DNA from: Paractinoplanes lichenicola
GTDB lineage: Bacteria > Actinomycetota > Actinomycetes > Mycobacteriales > Micromonosporaceae
Reading direction: 5' to 3'
Assembly (NCBI RefSeq): GCF_016785085.1
Contig: NZ_JAENHO010000009.1
Span: forward strand, 1-64,000
DNA: 64,000 nucleotides
Both the position numbers and the translations under genes were made by a program. A model generated the notes under the pieces. It saw nothing but the letters and a program-made list of their open reading frames with translations. It had not been told where the DNA came from and ran no database searches. Positions 32,617 to 41,344 of this stretch are shown in pieces; the stretch's first letter is position 1; every line of letters begins with the position of its first letter.

Positions 32617-33557
32617 TCAGAGCAGGCCCTCGAGGCGCTCTTTGAGAAAGGCAGCGCTGATCAGCTCGAAGTGGTCGTTCTGGCAGCACTCCAGGCTGTT
32701 GACGTCCAGCCCTCGATCGTCGGCTCCCTGGCTGACCTGACTGAACAGGTCCTCGTAGTTGTACGACAGGATGACGTGTACGCCGCCGGTCGCTTTGATC
32801 AACCGGCCCAGGTAGTTGAGGAACTGTGCGGGTGACTCGACGTCCCACTTCTGCACGACCTCGGTGGCGTGCCGCTGCACCTGAGCGAAGTTCTTGTCCA
32901 AGATCTTGTAGAGATACTCGCAGAGGTAGCGGAACTCATCGAGCTGCGAGGCCGACCCGAGAAGCTCGAGCAACTTCTCCGGTGCAGTCGGTCGAGCGCG
33001 TAGGCGAGCAGCGCCATGTGTGACTCGAGCGAGATCACGCCGTAGTGGTCGTCGTCCTTCTCGATGTCGTTGAAGCCGTAGAACGTCAGCGCCACGCAGT
33101 GATAGCGGCTCTCCACCATGTACGGCCGGAAGTCGAACGCGTCGAGACCGAGACCGTGCAGGAACACGATGAGGTCGGTCGAGTCGCGTTTGGCCTCCAG
33201 ATAGTGAAGATCACGCCCGATCACCTTCTCGTCGATCGGCCGGTCGGTGAAGTCCTTGACTCCGGGCTGGATCGCGATCGTCCCGTCCGTCACGGTCAGC
33301 TGTTGCCGGCGCTTGATCGACCATCGATAGAAGCCGGCCGTGGTGCCGCCCGCCACGACGGCGGTGACCACCCCGGAGACCAGGGTCGTGTTCAGATCGC
33401 CGATGTTCTCCAACCCGGCACGAAACTCGGAGGAGTAGAGGTTCGTTGCGACGCCGATGACACTGCCCAGGGCGCCGGAGGCCACGGCCACCCAACGGGG
33501 GATGCGCAACCGGGTCGAAAGGGCAGAGTCGGAGTGCTGATCGGCCGGACTGTTCAC
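32617..33557 (-). pseudogene. Frameshifted membrane-anchored alpha/beta hydrolase
   Basis: The first frame, from GTG 33557 behind GAGGAGG, encodes two N-terminal membrane helices (about 20-75) and a hydrolase start with the oxyanion-type HG loop (IVFLHGLGLDAFDF) and LTFYGF. It breaks near 32975-32990. The second, -1 frame continues PEKLLELLGSASQLDEF... to 32617 and contains the family's late NDHFELI histidine. No G-x-S-x-G nucleophile elbow occurs in either frame between the halves, so sequence encoding it seems deleted as well as shifted. It starts 12 bases after the methyltransferase-like gene, so was the second gene of that operon. A sequencing error could explain the shift but not the missing elbow. 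Confidence 0.65.
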
Positions 33558-33569
33558 AAGATCGCCTCC

Positions 33570-34727
33570 TCAGGGGTTCGTGAGGACCGGATGGCGATCG
33601 ACGAACGACTCGAAATCGTCGAGCGGGAGCACGTCGCCGCGGAAATGGCCGTCCGAAACCATGCACACCTGCTGCGGAGCCGCTCGGGAATCGTCGTAGA
33701 CCGTCACGGTGCAACCCGGCTTGGTCAATTCCGCGACCGGCTCCGTGACAATTATTATTTCCGGCGCGCGCAAGCTCTTGCGAAGGACATCGATCACCAG
33801 AGCCCGGCGCTCCGGTTCGATCTCGTAGAGGACGTAGCTCAGATTGACCGCGTTGATCTGGTAGCGCCGGATGAATCGGGCCAGCTCACGCTGCTTCAGG
33901 ATGTCGAATTCGTGGTAGCGCACGGCTGTCTCCATCACACCGGGAGCGTCCAGTGACAACTCGAGCTCGCGATAGAGGTCCGCATAGTATTCGGTGGCGC
34001 CGTAGCAGGCGTGCACCCATTGGTCGTCTGGCCGCGGGCCGCGGTCCACGCCGTGGCGGGCGGCGAACGGAATGGGCTGGAACAGTGGTTGGCGGCCGTT
34101 CCACCGAAGATCCGCGCTGAACCGGTCGAACAGAATCTGCGAGTTCAGCTGGCGAGGTAGCACGCCGAGGCCGGTTCCGAGATCGGCGAAGTCGACCGTG
34201 TTTCCCCTGCCGCCGCCGAAGTAGGCGCCCAGAATGATCTGAACGACCAGGACGCGCCGCGCCGCCGTGAACGAGTTCTGCCTGCTGGTGAGGATCTCGG
34301 TGATGTCGCCACCCTTGTCCCTCAGCGTGACCTCGAGAGCCGCGAGGCGCTGCGCGGGCGGTATCCGGGCGTCGACCAACTCATCGAACGACGCCGGGCC
34401 GACCTTCTTGACGGCAATACCCAGGAGTGTCATCAAGTGCGTGAAGCTGCACTCCGACCGCGCCTTACGGGACGTCGTCACCGTGTTGCCGAGGTCCGGA
34501 GCCTCCTGTTCGAGGCCGTAGGCGAACAACCGATACAGCTCGCGCCAGCCGTGATCTTGTGGGTGATCGCCCAAGCTGCGGGCGGCTGAATAGGCATCAG
34601 CGAGTACGGTCACCTGTCCGCTTCCATCCGCCGCCGGTTCAACATCAAGATATGTGTTGGACTGAAAGTAGGTTGCCGCAATGCCAGGGCGTTCCAGATC
34701 AACAGTTTTGAATCTTGATTGAGGCAC
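33570..34727 (-). CDS. Methyltransferase-like protein (divergent class I)
   Basis: 385 residues. The middle contains FADLGTGLGVLP (about 180-190), a plausible SAM motif I, followed by a His/Asp region and NLSYVLYEIEPE with RAPEIIIVTEP, resembling motifs IV and V. The N-terminal 150 residues are helical with no recognised domain. This is therefore probably a divergent methyltransferase, but the family is not certain. GTG 34727 lies just behind a promoter (-10 34741-34746) with a 5-8-base leader. The lower GC content compared with neighbours suggests acquisition. It forms an operon with the broken hydrolase. Confidence 0.6.
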   Translation of the reverse strand: MPQSRFKTVDLERPGIAATYFQSNTYLDVEPAADGSGQVTVLADAYSAARSLGDHPQDHGWRELYRLFAYGLEQEAPDLGNTVTTSRKARSECSFTHLMTLLGIAVKKVGPASFDELVDARIPPAQRLAALEVTLRDKGGDITEILTSRQNSFTAARRVLVVQIILGAYFGGGRGNTVDFADLGTGLGVLPRQLNSQILFDRFSADLRWNGRQPLFQPIPFAARHGVDRGPRPDDQWVHACYGATEYYADLYRELELSLDAPGVMETAVRYHEFDILKQRELARFIRRYQINAVNLSYVLYEIEPERRALVIDVLRKSLRAPEIIIVTEPVAELTKPGCTVTVYDDSRAAPQQVCMVSDGHFRGDVLPLDDFESFVDRHPVLTNP

Positions 34728-34740
34728 TTCAGCTTTTCAG

Positions 34741-34769
34741 CCTATAGAAGCGGACGGTACCACGGTGAA
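34741..34769 (-). promoter_or_regulatory. Probable promoter of the methyltransferase-like gene
   Basis: On the minus strand TTCACC (34769-34764), a 17-base spacer and TATAGG (34746-34741) precede the GTG at 34727. An 11-base direct repeat GAATCTTGATT occurs inside the gene start (34710-34720) and upstream (34809-34819) and may be a regulator site. Confidence 0.45.
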
Positions 34770-35147
34770 CACTCGTGGTATAGATCGCACTCGCTGGCGA
34801 ATGATCGAGAATCTTGATTCGCGCGTGGTGTTGATATGTCGTCGGACCTGTTGTGCGGCTCGTGCGAGATGTGTAGGAGTTGCATGGGGGGCGCATGATG
34901 ATAGAGGCGGACTGGTCATTCCGGCCAGACCTGATGGATCCATGCCTTAGGGGCAAGGATTGCCGCCGAATCCACGTGGACAGCCAATCGCCGGGCCGGA
35001 TCCATTGTGGATCTTATGGAATACTTCGTGGCTTCACCCGCCAGGGTGTACCTCGGGGCATCTTGTTCCGAACGGGGCGGTTGTCACGTTGGGATGGATT
35101 GGGCCGATCAGCGAGCGGTTGGTCCGGAGATCAACTGCGAGTGAGGA
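34770..35147. other. AT-richer intergenic region between divergent genes
   Basis: About 380 bases of lower GC content than the rest of the window. A plus-strand frame from about ATG 34895 (MMIEADWSFRPDLMDPCLRG...) runs to 35170 but lacks third-position GC bias, so it is not called as a gene. No hairpin or conserved element beyond the 11-base repeat was found. Confidence 0.4.
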
Positions 35148-35159
35148 TTGAAGTCTGTC

Positions 35160-35963
35160 GTGACTGTTGAGACGAGGTCGGTGTCGGCTCAAAGGGGCAA
35201 GGTTCACGTCGCCAGGCGCCATCGGAAACGCGGCGAGGACCTGCTTGTGTTCATGCACGGCTTCGGCTGCGCCAAGGAGAGCTTCGACGGCGCCTTCACC
35301 GCCGGGGCGCTGGCCGAGTACTCGTTGCTGACCTTCGACTTCCCCGAGCACGGCGAGTCAGGCTCACTGCCCGAGCGCGCCGACATCGAGGGAGCCGCCG
35401 AAGTCGTCACGTCGCTGTTGAGCGAGTTCGACCGGCGGCATCTATATCTCGTCTGCCACAGCATGGGCGGCGCGATCGGTGTCGTCGCCGCGCGGAAGTT
35501 GCCCGACCTCGCCGGGTTCATCAGTGTCGAAGGAAACCTGGTGGCCGATGACTGCGGATTGGTCAGCCGGGGCGTGGCTCAGCAGAGCGCCAACGACTTC
35601 AAGGAGCGAGGCTTCTCCGAGTTCGTCCAGTGGCTCGAACGTTCGCCGGAACGCAGTCACAGGGAATGGGTGAAGTGGTACCGGCGATGTGACCCGCGTG
35701 GTCTGCACGGGCTCGCGAAGTCCCTTGTGGACTGGTGTGATCATCGCGACCTGGCCGGCATCCTCGGCACGCTCGGTCCGAGCGCCTACGTGCACGGCTC
35801 GCACAGCGACGTGGCCCATCTGAAGGAGATCCTGGGTGACTCCATGTATCAGGTTGACGGGGCGGGGCATTTCCCGATGATCGATGAGCCCGACGCGTTC
35901 TACCGGCTGATCGGCGAGCGTCTCGACTCCTTTGCCACGAATGGGTGGATGGCGAACGCCTAG
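35160..35963 (+). CDS. Alpha/beta hydrolase (intact)
   Basis: 267 residues with all catalytic features: oxyanion loop FMHGFGCAKES, DFPEHGESG, nucleophile elbow C-H-S-M-G-G (Ser about 101), acid in the HGSHSD region, and base in DGAGHFPMID. No signal peptide, so cytoplasmic. Close in type to esterases/thioesterases of biosynthetic clusters; substrate unknown. GTG 35160 is chosen; TTG 35148, with GAGG only 2 bases upstream, is less likely. It overlaps the convergent FAD oxidoreductase gene by CTAG. It shares the island with a second, broken hydrolase and a methyltransferase-like gene. Confidence 0.85.
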   Translation: MTVETRSVSAQRGKVHVARRHRKRGEDLLVFMHGFGCAKESFDGAFTAGALAEYSLLTFDFPEHGESGSLPERADIEGAAEVVTSLLSEFDRRHLYLVCHSMGGAIGVVAARKLPDLAGFISVEGNLVADDCGLVSRGVAQQSANDFKERGFSEFVQWLERSPERSHREWVKWYRRCDPRGLHGLAKSLVDWCDHRDLAGILGTLGPSAYVHGSHSDVAHLKEILGDSMYQVDGAGHFPMIDEPDAFYRLIGERLDSFATNGWMANA

Positions 35964-38713
35964 CGGTCCAGCAGTTGGGCCAGGTGGATGGCGGGGCGGG
36001 TGCGCAGGTCGGCTACCTGGGTGCGGCACGAGAAGCCGTCGGCCAGGACGAGGGCGTCGGGGGTGGCGTCCAGGGCTGGGAGTAGTTGTTGTTCGGCTAC
36101 TGCTACTGAGACCTCATAATGGCCGATTTCGACGCCGAAGTTGCCGGCTAGGCCGCAGCAGCCGGAGAGGCGTTTGACTTGCGCTCCGGTTGTGGCTAGC
36201 AGGTCGGCGTCGGCCTTCCAGCCCAGCACAGCGTGGTGGTGGCAGTGGGGCTGGGCGATCAGCGACACGTCGGAGAGGTCGGGTGGGGTCCAGCCGGGGG
36301 TTTCGGCGAGGAGTTCGGCCAGGGTGCGGACCGAAGCGGCTACCGCGGTGGCGTCGGCCGAACCGGGGAGCAGCTCGTGGATGTCGGAGCGGAGGACCGC
36401 CGTACAGGAAGGTTCGATGCCGACGATCGGGATGCCGGCTCGGGCGTCGGGGGCCAGGGCTTCGACCGTACGGGAAAGGATTTTCTTGGCGGAGTCGAGT
36501 TGGCCTGTCGTGATCCAGGTGAGGCCGCAGCAGACCTGGCCTGAGGGGAGGCGGGGTTCGTAGCCTGCGGCGCGGAGGACGCGGACGGTGGACTCGGCTA
36601 CTTCGGGGGAGAAGGCGTCGGAGAAGGAGTCGGCGAACAGGACGACGGGGGTGCCGCCGGTCGAGGGCTTGAAGGTGCGGCGGAAGGGGCGCTTGGCGAA
36701 GGCGGGGACGGACCGTCGCTTGTCGACGCCGGCCAGCCACAGGGCGAGGCGGCGGAGGCCGGGCAGGCGGGTGCCCAGGTTGGCCAGGCCGGGGGTCCAG
36801 CCGGCGAGGCGGGACCAGAACGGCAGGCGGCCCAGCGTGTAATGCGAGCGGGGGCGCAGGCGACCGCGGAACTTCTGGTGCAGGGCCTCGGACTTGTAGG
36901 TGGCCATGTCGATGCCGGTGGGGCAGTCGGAGGCGCAGCCCTTGCAGGACAGGCAGAGGTCGAGCGAGTCGTGCACCGACGGGTGGGACCAGGGCAGCTC
37001 GCCGCGGACGACCTCTTGCAGGATGCGGGCGCGGCCGCGGGTCGAGTCCTTCTCCTCGCGGGTGGCCAGGTAGGACGGGCACATCACGCCGCCGGCGGCG
37101 GAGTTGTCGGCGCGGCACTTGCCGACGCCGGTGCAGCGGTGGACGGCCTGGGCCAGGTCGCCGTCGTCGTGGGGGTAGGCCAGCGCCAAGCCCTTCAACG
37201 GGAACGAGGCGGGGCGAACAGCAGCGTCGACCGGGTCGGGGTCGACGAGCACGCCGGGGTTGAGCAGGTTGCCGGGGTCGAAGGCGTGCTTGATGCCGGC
37301 GAAGAGGGCGATGGCGTCGGCGGAATACATGTGGGGCAGCAGCTCTGAGCGGGCACGGCCGTCGCCGTGTTCGCCGGAGAGGGAGCCGCCGAACTCGCCG
37401 ACCAGTTTGGCCGCGTCGACGAGGAAGTCGCGCATCACCTTGGTGCCGCCGGGCTGGTCGAGGGGGAAGTCGAGCCGGACGTGCATGCAGCCGTCGCCGA
37501 AGTGGCCGAAAGGCGCCGAGCTCATCCCGTACGCGGCCACGAGCTCGTCGAAGCGGGCCAGATACGCGCCGAGGCGGGCCGGTGGGACTGCGGCGTCCTC
37601 CCAGCCGGGCCAGGCGGGGCGGTCGGCGGGGGAGCGGCCGGCCAAGCCCGCGCCGTCCTCGCGGATGCGCCACAGCCGGGCCTGGGTGACCGGGTCGGTG
37701 ACGACCAGGGCGTCGTCGGCGATGCCGTCCGCCGCGAGCTTGCGGGCCCGCGCCTCGACCTCGCCGAGCTCTTCGCCGGCGAGTTCGACGAAGAGCCAGG
37801 CGCCGCCGCGGGGCAGGGGCGGGACGGCAGCGGCGCCACGACGGGCGCGCAGCACGTCGAGCAGCCGCGAGTCGAGGCCCTCGCACGAGGTCGGGCCGTG
37901 GGCGACCACCGCGGGGGAGGCCTCGCCGGCGGCCACGATGTCTTTGAAGCCGAGGACGACCACCACCCGTACGGGCGAATCGACGACCAGACGCACAGTG
38001 GCCTGGGTGATGACGCCGAGCGTGCCCTCCGACCCGACGAACGCCTGGGTCAGGTCGAAACGCTCGGGCAGCAGATGCTGGACGGCGTAGCCGGAGACCT
38101 GGCGGCCGAAGGTGTCGAACTCGGTGCGGGCGGTGGCCAAATGGCGCCCAATGACCTGTTTAAGTGAATCGACGACCGGCCCCTGCGGCGCGGTCGTGTC
38201 CAATTTGTCCCCGGCCGCGGTCAGCAGTTCCAATGCGACGACGTTATCCGAGGTGCGCCCGTACGCCAGCGAGCGCGAACCGCAGGCGTTGTTGCCGATC
38301 ATGCCGCCGATCGTGCACCGCGGGTGGGTCGAGGGGTCGGGCCCGAACCGTACGCCGTGGGGGGTGGCCGCCTTCTGCAGCGTCGCGTGGATGGTGCCGG
38401 GCTCGACCACCGCCGTACGGGAGATGGGGTCGATCTCGAGCACCCGGTTGAGGTGGCGGGAGAAGTCGAGCACGATGCCCGGGCCGATCGCGTTGCCTGC
38501 CACCGACGTGCCCGCCCCGCGCGAGGTGAACGGGGTGCCGGTCTCGCGGGCGATCGCCAGGGCCGCGGCCACCTCGTCGACGTGCCGGGGGCGTACGACG
38601 GCCAGCGGCGGCACCCGATAGAGCGAGGCGTCGGAGGCATACATCCCCCGCGTGCCGGCGTCGGACCGCACCTCGAGCCCGGCCTTTTCCAGTGCACCCA
38701 CCACGTCGCTCAT
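35960..38713 (-). CDS. FAD-linked oxidoreductase with 4Fe-4S and CCG domains (D-lactate dehydrogenase/GlcD type)
   Basis: 917 residues, a fusion of a GlcD/VAO-type FAD domain with a GlcF-like Fe-S part. FAD binding: SRGAGTSVAGNAIG (about 65) and GPDPSTHPRCTIGGMIGNNACG (about 130). Two 4Fe-4S clusters: CTGVGKC near 526 and CLSCKGCASDCP near 588. Two cysteine-rich CCG motifs: QVCCGLTW near 724 and SGCCGLAGNF near 851. It should oxidise a D-2-hydroxy acid such as D-lactate or glycolate and feed electrons to the respiratory chain. ATG 38713 is preferred: a -10 box lies 7 bases upstream. Divergent from a GntR-type regulator through a symmetric operator, which probably controls it. Confidence 0.9.
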   Translation of the reverse strand: MSDVVGALEKAGLEVRSDAGTRGMYASDASLYRVPPLAVVRPRHVDEVAAALAIARETGTPFTSRGAGTSVAGNAIGPGIVLDFSRHLNRVLEIDPISRTAVVEPGTIHATLQKAATPHGVRFGPDPSTHPRCTIGGMIGNNACGSRSLAYGRTSDNVVALELLTAAGDKLDTTAPQGPVVDSLKQVIGRHLATARTEFDTFGRQVSGYAVQHLLPERFDLTQAFVGSEGTLGVITQATVRLVVDSPVRVVVVLGFKDIVAAGEASPAVVAHGPTSCEGLDSRLLDVLRARRGAAAVPPLPRGGAWLFVELAGEELGEVEARARKLAADGIADDALVVTDPVTQARLWRIREDGAGLAGRSPADRPAWPGWEDAAVPPARLGAYLARFDELVAAYGMSSAPFGHFGDGCMHVRLDFPLDQPGGTKVMRDFLVDAAKLVGEFGGSLSGEHGDGRARSELLPHMYSADAIALFAGIKHAFDPGNLLNPGVLVDPDPVDAAVRPASFPLKGLALAYPHDDGDLAQAVHRCTGVGKCRADNSAAGGVMCPSYLATREEKDSTRGRARILQEVVRGELPWSHPSVHDSLDLCLSCKGCASDCPTGIDMATYKSEALHQKFRGRLRPRSHYTLGRLPFWSRLAGWTPGLANLGTRLPGLRRLALWLAGVDKRRSVPAFAKRPFRRTFKPSTGGTPVVLFADSFSDAFSPEVAESTVRVLRAAGYEPRLPSGQVCCGLTWITTGQLDSAKKILSRTVEALAPDARAGIPIVGIEPSCTAVLRSDIHELLPGSADATAVAASVRTLAELLAETPGWTPPDLSDVSLIAQPHCHHHAVLGWKADADLLATTGAQVKRLSGCCGLAGNFGVEIGHYEVSVAVAEQQLLPALDATPDALVLADGFSCRTQVADLRTRPAIHLAQLLDR

Positions 38714-38715
38714 GA

Positions 38716-38727
38716 GTAACATGTTAC
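38716..38727. promoter_or_regulatory. Symmetric bidirectional promoter and probable GntR operator
   Basis: GTAACATGTTAC is a perfect 12-base palindrome. On each strand it contains TAACAT (a TAnnnT -10), and exactly 7 bases after it stands the start codon of the gene on that strand: GTG 38730 to the right and ATG 38713 to the left. This predicts two leaderless divergent transcripts from one palindrome, which also suits binding by the FCD-type GntR regulator encoded to the right. Confidence 0.7.
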
Positions 38728-38729
38728 GC

Positions 38730-39392
38730 GTGCCGAATCTGAGCCTGCCACCTGAGGCCCCGACGCTCGCCGACGCCGTCGCCCAGGCCGTGCGGGACGG
38801 CGTGGCCTCGGGCCAGCTCGTGCCCGACCAGACGTATTCGGTGTATCAGCTGGCCGAGCTGCTGGGGGTGTCGCGCAGCCCGGTCCGCGAAGGCATGCTG
38901 CGGCTGGCCGAGGCGGGCCTGGTCGAGATCCGGCGCAACCGCGGCTTCCGGGTGCTGCGGCCCCGCGTCCACGACGTCGAGGAGATCGTCGAGATCCGGT
39001 TGGCCCTGGAACCCGCCGCGGCGGCAAAAGCAGCCCTTTCCGGTACGGAGGAGGAGCACACGGCCATCCGGGAGGCGCTCGCCGCGATGGCGGTCGCGGC
39101 CGCCCGGGGGGACGAGGCCGCGTTCTGGCCGGCCGACCGCGCGCTGCACGACCTGCTGCTGCGCACGGCCGGAAACAACCGCTCGGCCGCGATCGTCGCC
39201 CAGCTGCGCTCGACGACCGCCCTGCTCGGCCCGCCGACGACGGCCAGCGGACGCACCCTGGCCGAGATCCACGCCGAGCACGAACCGGTGGTGACGGCCG
39301 TGCTGCGCCGGGACGGTCCCGCGGCCGAGGCGGCCATGCGAGCCCACCTGGAGTCGACCGGCCGCCTGCTCGTCGACCGGCTCAAAACCTAA
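38730..39392 (+). CDS. GntR-family (FCD subfamily) transcriptional regulator
   Basis: 220 residues. N-terminal winged helix (about 10-70, YSVYQLAELLGVSRSPVREGMLRLAEAGLVEI) and the C-terminal FCD helical ligand domain (EIVEIRLALEPAAAA...HDLLLRTAGNN...HEPVVTAVLRRD), which in this family binds small carboxylates using metal-binding His/Asp residues. It probably represses the adjacent D-2-hydroxy-acid dehydrogenase until its substrate is present. GTG 38730 is used because of the -10 at 38717-38722; ATG 38721 would lie inside that box. It ends in a 4-base CTAA overlap with the response-regulator gene. Confidence 0.9.
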   Translation: MPNLSLPPEAPTLADAVAQAVRDGVASGQLVPDQTYSVYQLAELLGVSRSPVREGMLRLAEAGLVEIRRNRGFRVLRPRVHDVEEIVEIRLALEPAAAAKAALSGTEEEHTAIREALAAMAVAAARGDEAAFWPADRALHDLLLRTAGNNRSAAIVAQLRSTTALLGPPTTASGRTLAEIHAEHEPVVTAVLRRDGPAAEAAMRAHLESTGRLLVDRLKT

Positions 39393-40012
39393 GGAGTCAG
39401 GTAGCCGCGGGAGAACGCCGTAGCCACGGCGGCCGCGCGATCGCTGACCTCGAGCTTGGCGTAGACGTGCAGCAGGTGCGTCTTCACCGTGGCCTCGCTG
39501 ATCAGCAGCTGCCTGGCCGCCTCCCGGTTCGTCTTGCCCTTCGCGATCAGCGCCAGCACCTCGATCTCACGCTGCGACAGCGGGGCGGCGGCGGGCTGGC
39601 GCATCTGCCCCATCAGCCGGGTCGCGACCACGGGGGAGAGCACCGCCTGCCCCTGCGCGGCCGCCTCCACGGCCCGGAACAGCTCGTCGCGCGGCGCGTC
39701 CTTGAGCAGGTAGCCGGTGGCGCCCGCCTCGATGGCCGGGATGACGTCGCTGTCGGTGTCGTACGTGGTCAGCACCAGCACCCGCGCGGGCACCTTGCGT
39801 GCGGCCAGCTCGCGGATGGCGGTGACCCCGTCGGTGCGCGGCATCCGCAGGTCCATCAGGATCACGTCCGGCCGCAGCGTCTCGGCCGCGGTCACCGCCT
39901 CGGCGCCGTCGCCGGCCTCGCCCAGCACCTCGAAGCGCGGGTCGGCGCTGAACATGCCGCGCAGGCCGTCACGCACCACCGGGTGATCGTCGACGATCAA
40001 CAGCGAGATCAA
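39389..40012 (-). CDS. NarL/LuxR-type response regulator
   Basis: 207 residues: receiver domain with phospho-Asp at about 52 (VILMDLRMP), T-T-Y (about 82) and K in YLLKDAP (about 103), then a LuxR helix-turn-helix at about 145-207 (LSQREIEVLALIAKGKTNREAARQLLISEATVKTHL). Start is TTG 40012, preceded by GGAGGTGGGG, and the TTGA overlaps the kinase stop. It is the partner of the adjacent histidine kinase. Targets unknown, but the divergent nonapeptide-repeat gene is a candidate. Confidence 0.92.
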   Translation of the reverse strand: MISLLIVDDHPVVRDGLRGMFSADPRFEVLGEAGDGAEAVTAAETLRPDVILMDLRMPRTDGVTAIRELAARKVPARVLVLTTYDTDSDVIPAIEAGATGYLLKDAPRDELFRAVEAAAQGQAVLSPVVATRLMGQMRQPAAAPLSQREIEVLALIAKGKTNREAARQLLISEATVKTHLLHVYAKLEVSDRAAAVATAFSRGYLTP

Positions 40013-41289
40013 TCCCCACCTCCAGCTGGGATGGCGGGCACGGTGGCCGAGACCGCCGTGCCGCCACCCGGTTCCGATTCGATGTCCAGCCGCCCCGCGA
40101 GGCGCTGCACCCGCTGCCGCATGCCGGCCAGCCCGAATCCGCCGTTGCGGGATCCGTTGGCCCTTCTCGCCTCCGGGTCGAAGCCCACCCCGTCGTCGAG
40201 CACGTCCAGGGTGACCAGGTCCTCCATGTACGACAGGGTCAGGCTGACCCGGCCCGCCCGGGCGTGCTTGGCCACGTTGGCCAGGGCCTCCTGCGCCGTC
40301 CGGAGCAGCGTCACCTCGACGTCGGCGTGCAGGGGCCGGGCGTCGCCGGTGGTGGTGACGGCCGCCTCGACCGCGTTGACCTGCGACCACTGCCGGGCCA
40401 CGGCGCCGATCGCGTCGGGCAGCCGGGCCTCGGCCAGCACCGCCGGCTGCACGGCGTACACGGTCTCGCGGGCCTCGGTCAGGCTGTCGCGGGTCAGCGT
40501 CATCGCCGCCGTCATGTGCCGCCGCAGCGTCGCCGGGTCGTCAATGGTCTGCTCGGCCGCCTGCAGCTGGGTCAGAATGCCGGCCAGGCTCTGGGCCAGC
40601 GTGTCGTGGATCTCGCGGGCCAGGCGCTGCCGCTCGTCGAGCACGCCCGCCTCGCGCGCCTGCACCATCAGCTGGGCCTGCAGCCCGGCGTTCTCGGCCA
40701 GCGCGGCCTCGAGCTTGACGTTCGCCTCGTGCAGCTCGACCAGCGCCTGCCGCTGCATGTCGTTGCGGTGCACGGCCCGTTCGGTGAAGTAGAAGAGCGC
40801 CACCGCCAGCACCCCGGACAACGCCCCGACGGCGAGCCAGGCCGTCCACAGATCCTCGGCGTTGATCGTGCCGACGCCGCCCAGGAAGGCCGCCGCCGAG
40901 ATCATCGCGGTCGCGGCCGCACCGGCGTAGCGCCAGCGGCCGTGCAGATGGAAGGCCTGGGGATAGCCGGTGAACGCGAAGAAGCCGTACCACGGGGCGA
41001 GCGCGACCAGGCCGGCGATCTGCAGCATGAGCCCGGCGTAGTAGAAGCCCATCAGCGGGCGGTTGTCGTGCCACGCCGGGTGCAGCGTGTCGAACCACAG
41101 GATCCACAGTGCCGTCGTGATCGAGAGCCCGAGCACCACGGTCAGGTGGACCGGCTCGTCGCCCATCGGCCGCAGCAGGGTGACGACGACGCCGACGGCC
41201 AGGAGGACGTAGGGCAGGAGCTTGAGGGCCAGCGTGCCCTTGCTCTCCCAGCGGTCGAACTCCTCGCGCAGTTCGGCCTCGATGCTCAC
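40009..41289 (-). CDS. NarL-type sensor histidine kinase
   Basis: 426 residues. Six or so membrane helices at about 20-175 form the sensing part, with no large extracellular loop, so a membrane or intramembrane signal is likely. A coiled coil (about 185-215) precedes the HisKA_3 phosphoacceptor DERQRLAREIHDTLAQSL (His about 226). The HATPase domain follows, with N box EALANVAKHARA and G boxes DDGVGFDP and GGFGLAGMRQR. GTG 41289 is chosen since GTGGAG stands just upstream; ATG 41319 has none. It is coupled to its response regulator and divergent from the repeat protein at 41345. Confidence 0.9.
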   Translation of the reverse strand: MSIEAELREEFDRWESKGTLALKLLPYVLLAVGVVVTLLRPMGDEPVHLTVVLGLSITTALWILWFDTLHPAWHDNRPLMGFYYAGLMLQIAGLVALAPWYGFFAFTGYPQAFHLHGRWRYAGAAATAMISAAAFLGGVGTINAEDLWTAWLAVGALSGVLAVALFYFTERAVHRNDMQRQALVELHEANVKLEAALAENAGLQAQLMVQAREAGVLDERQRLAREIHDTLAQSLAGILTQLQAAEQTIDDPATLRRHMTAAMTLTRDSLTEARETVYAVQPAVLAEARLPDAIGAVARQWSQVNAVEAAVTTTGDARPLHADVEVTLLRTAQEALANVAKHARAGRVSLTLSYMEDLVTLDVLDDGVGFDPEARRANGSRNGGFGLAGMRQRVQRLAGRLDIESEPGGGTAVSATVPAIPAGGGD

Positions 41290-41344
41290 GGGTCTCCACT
41301 TCCGGCGGGGTCTCGCCATGATGGCATGTGCGAGACAATGGGGG

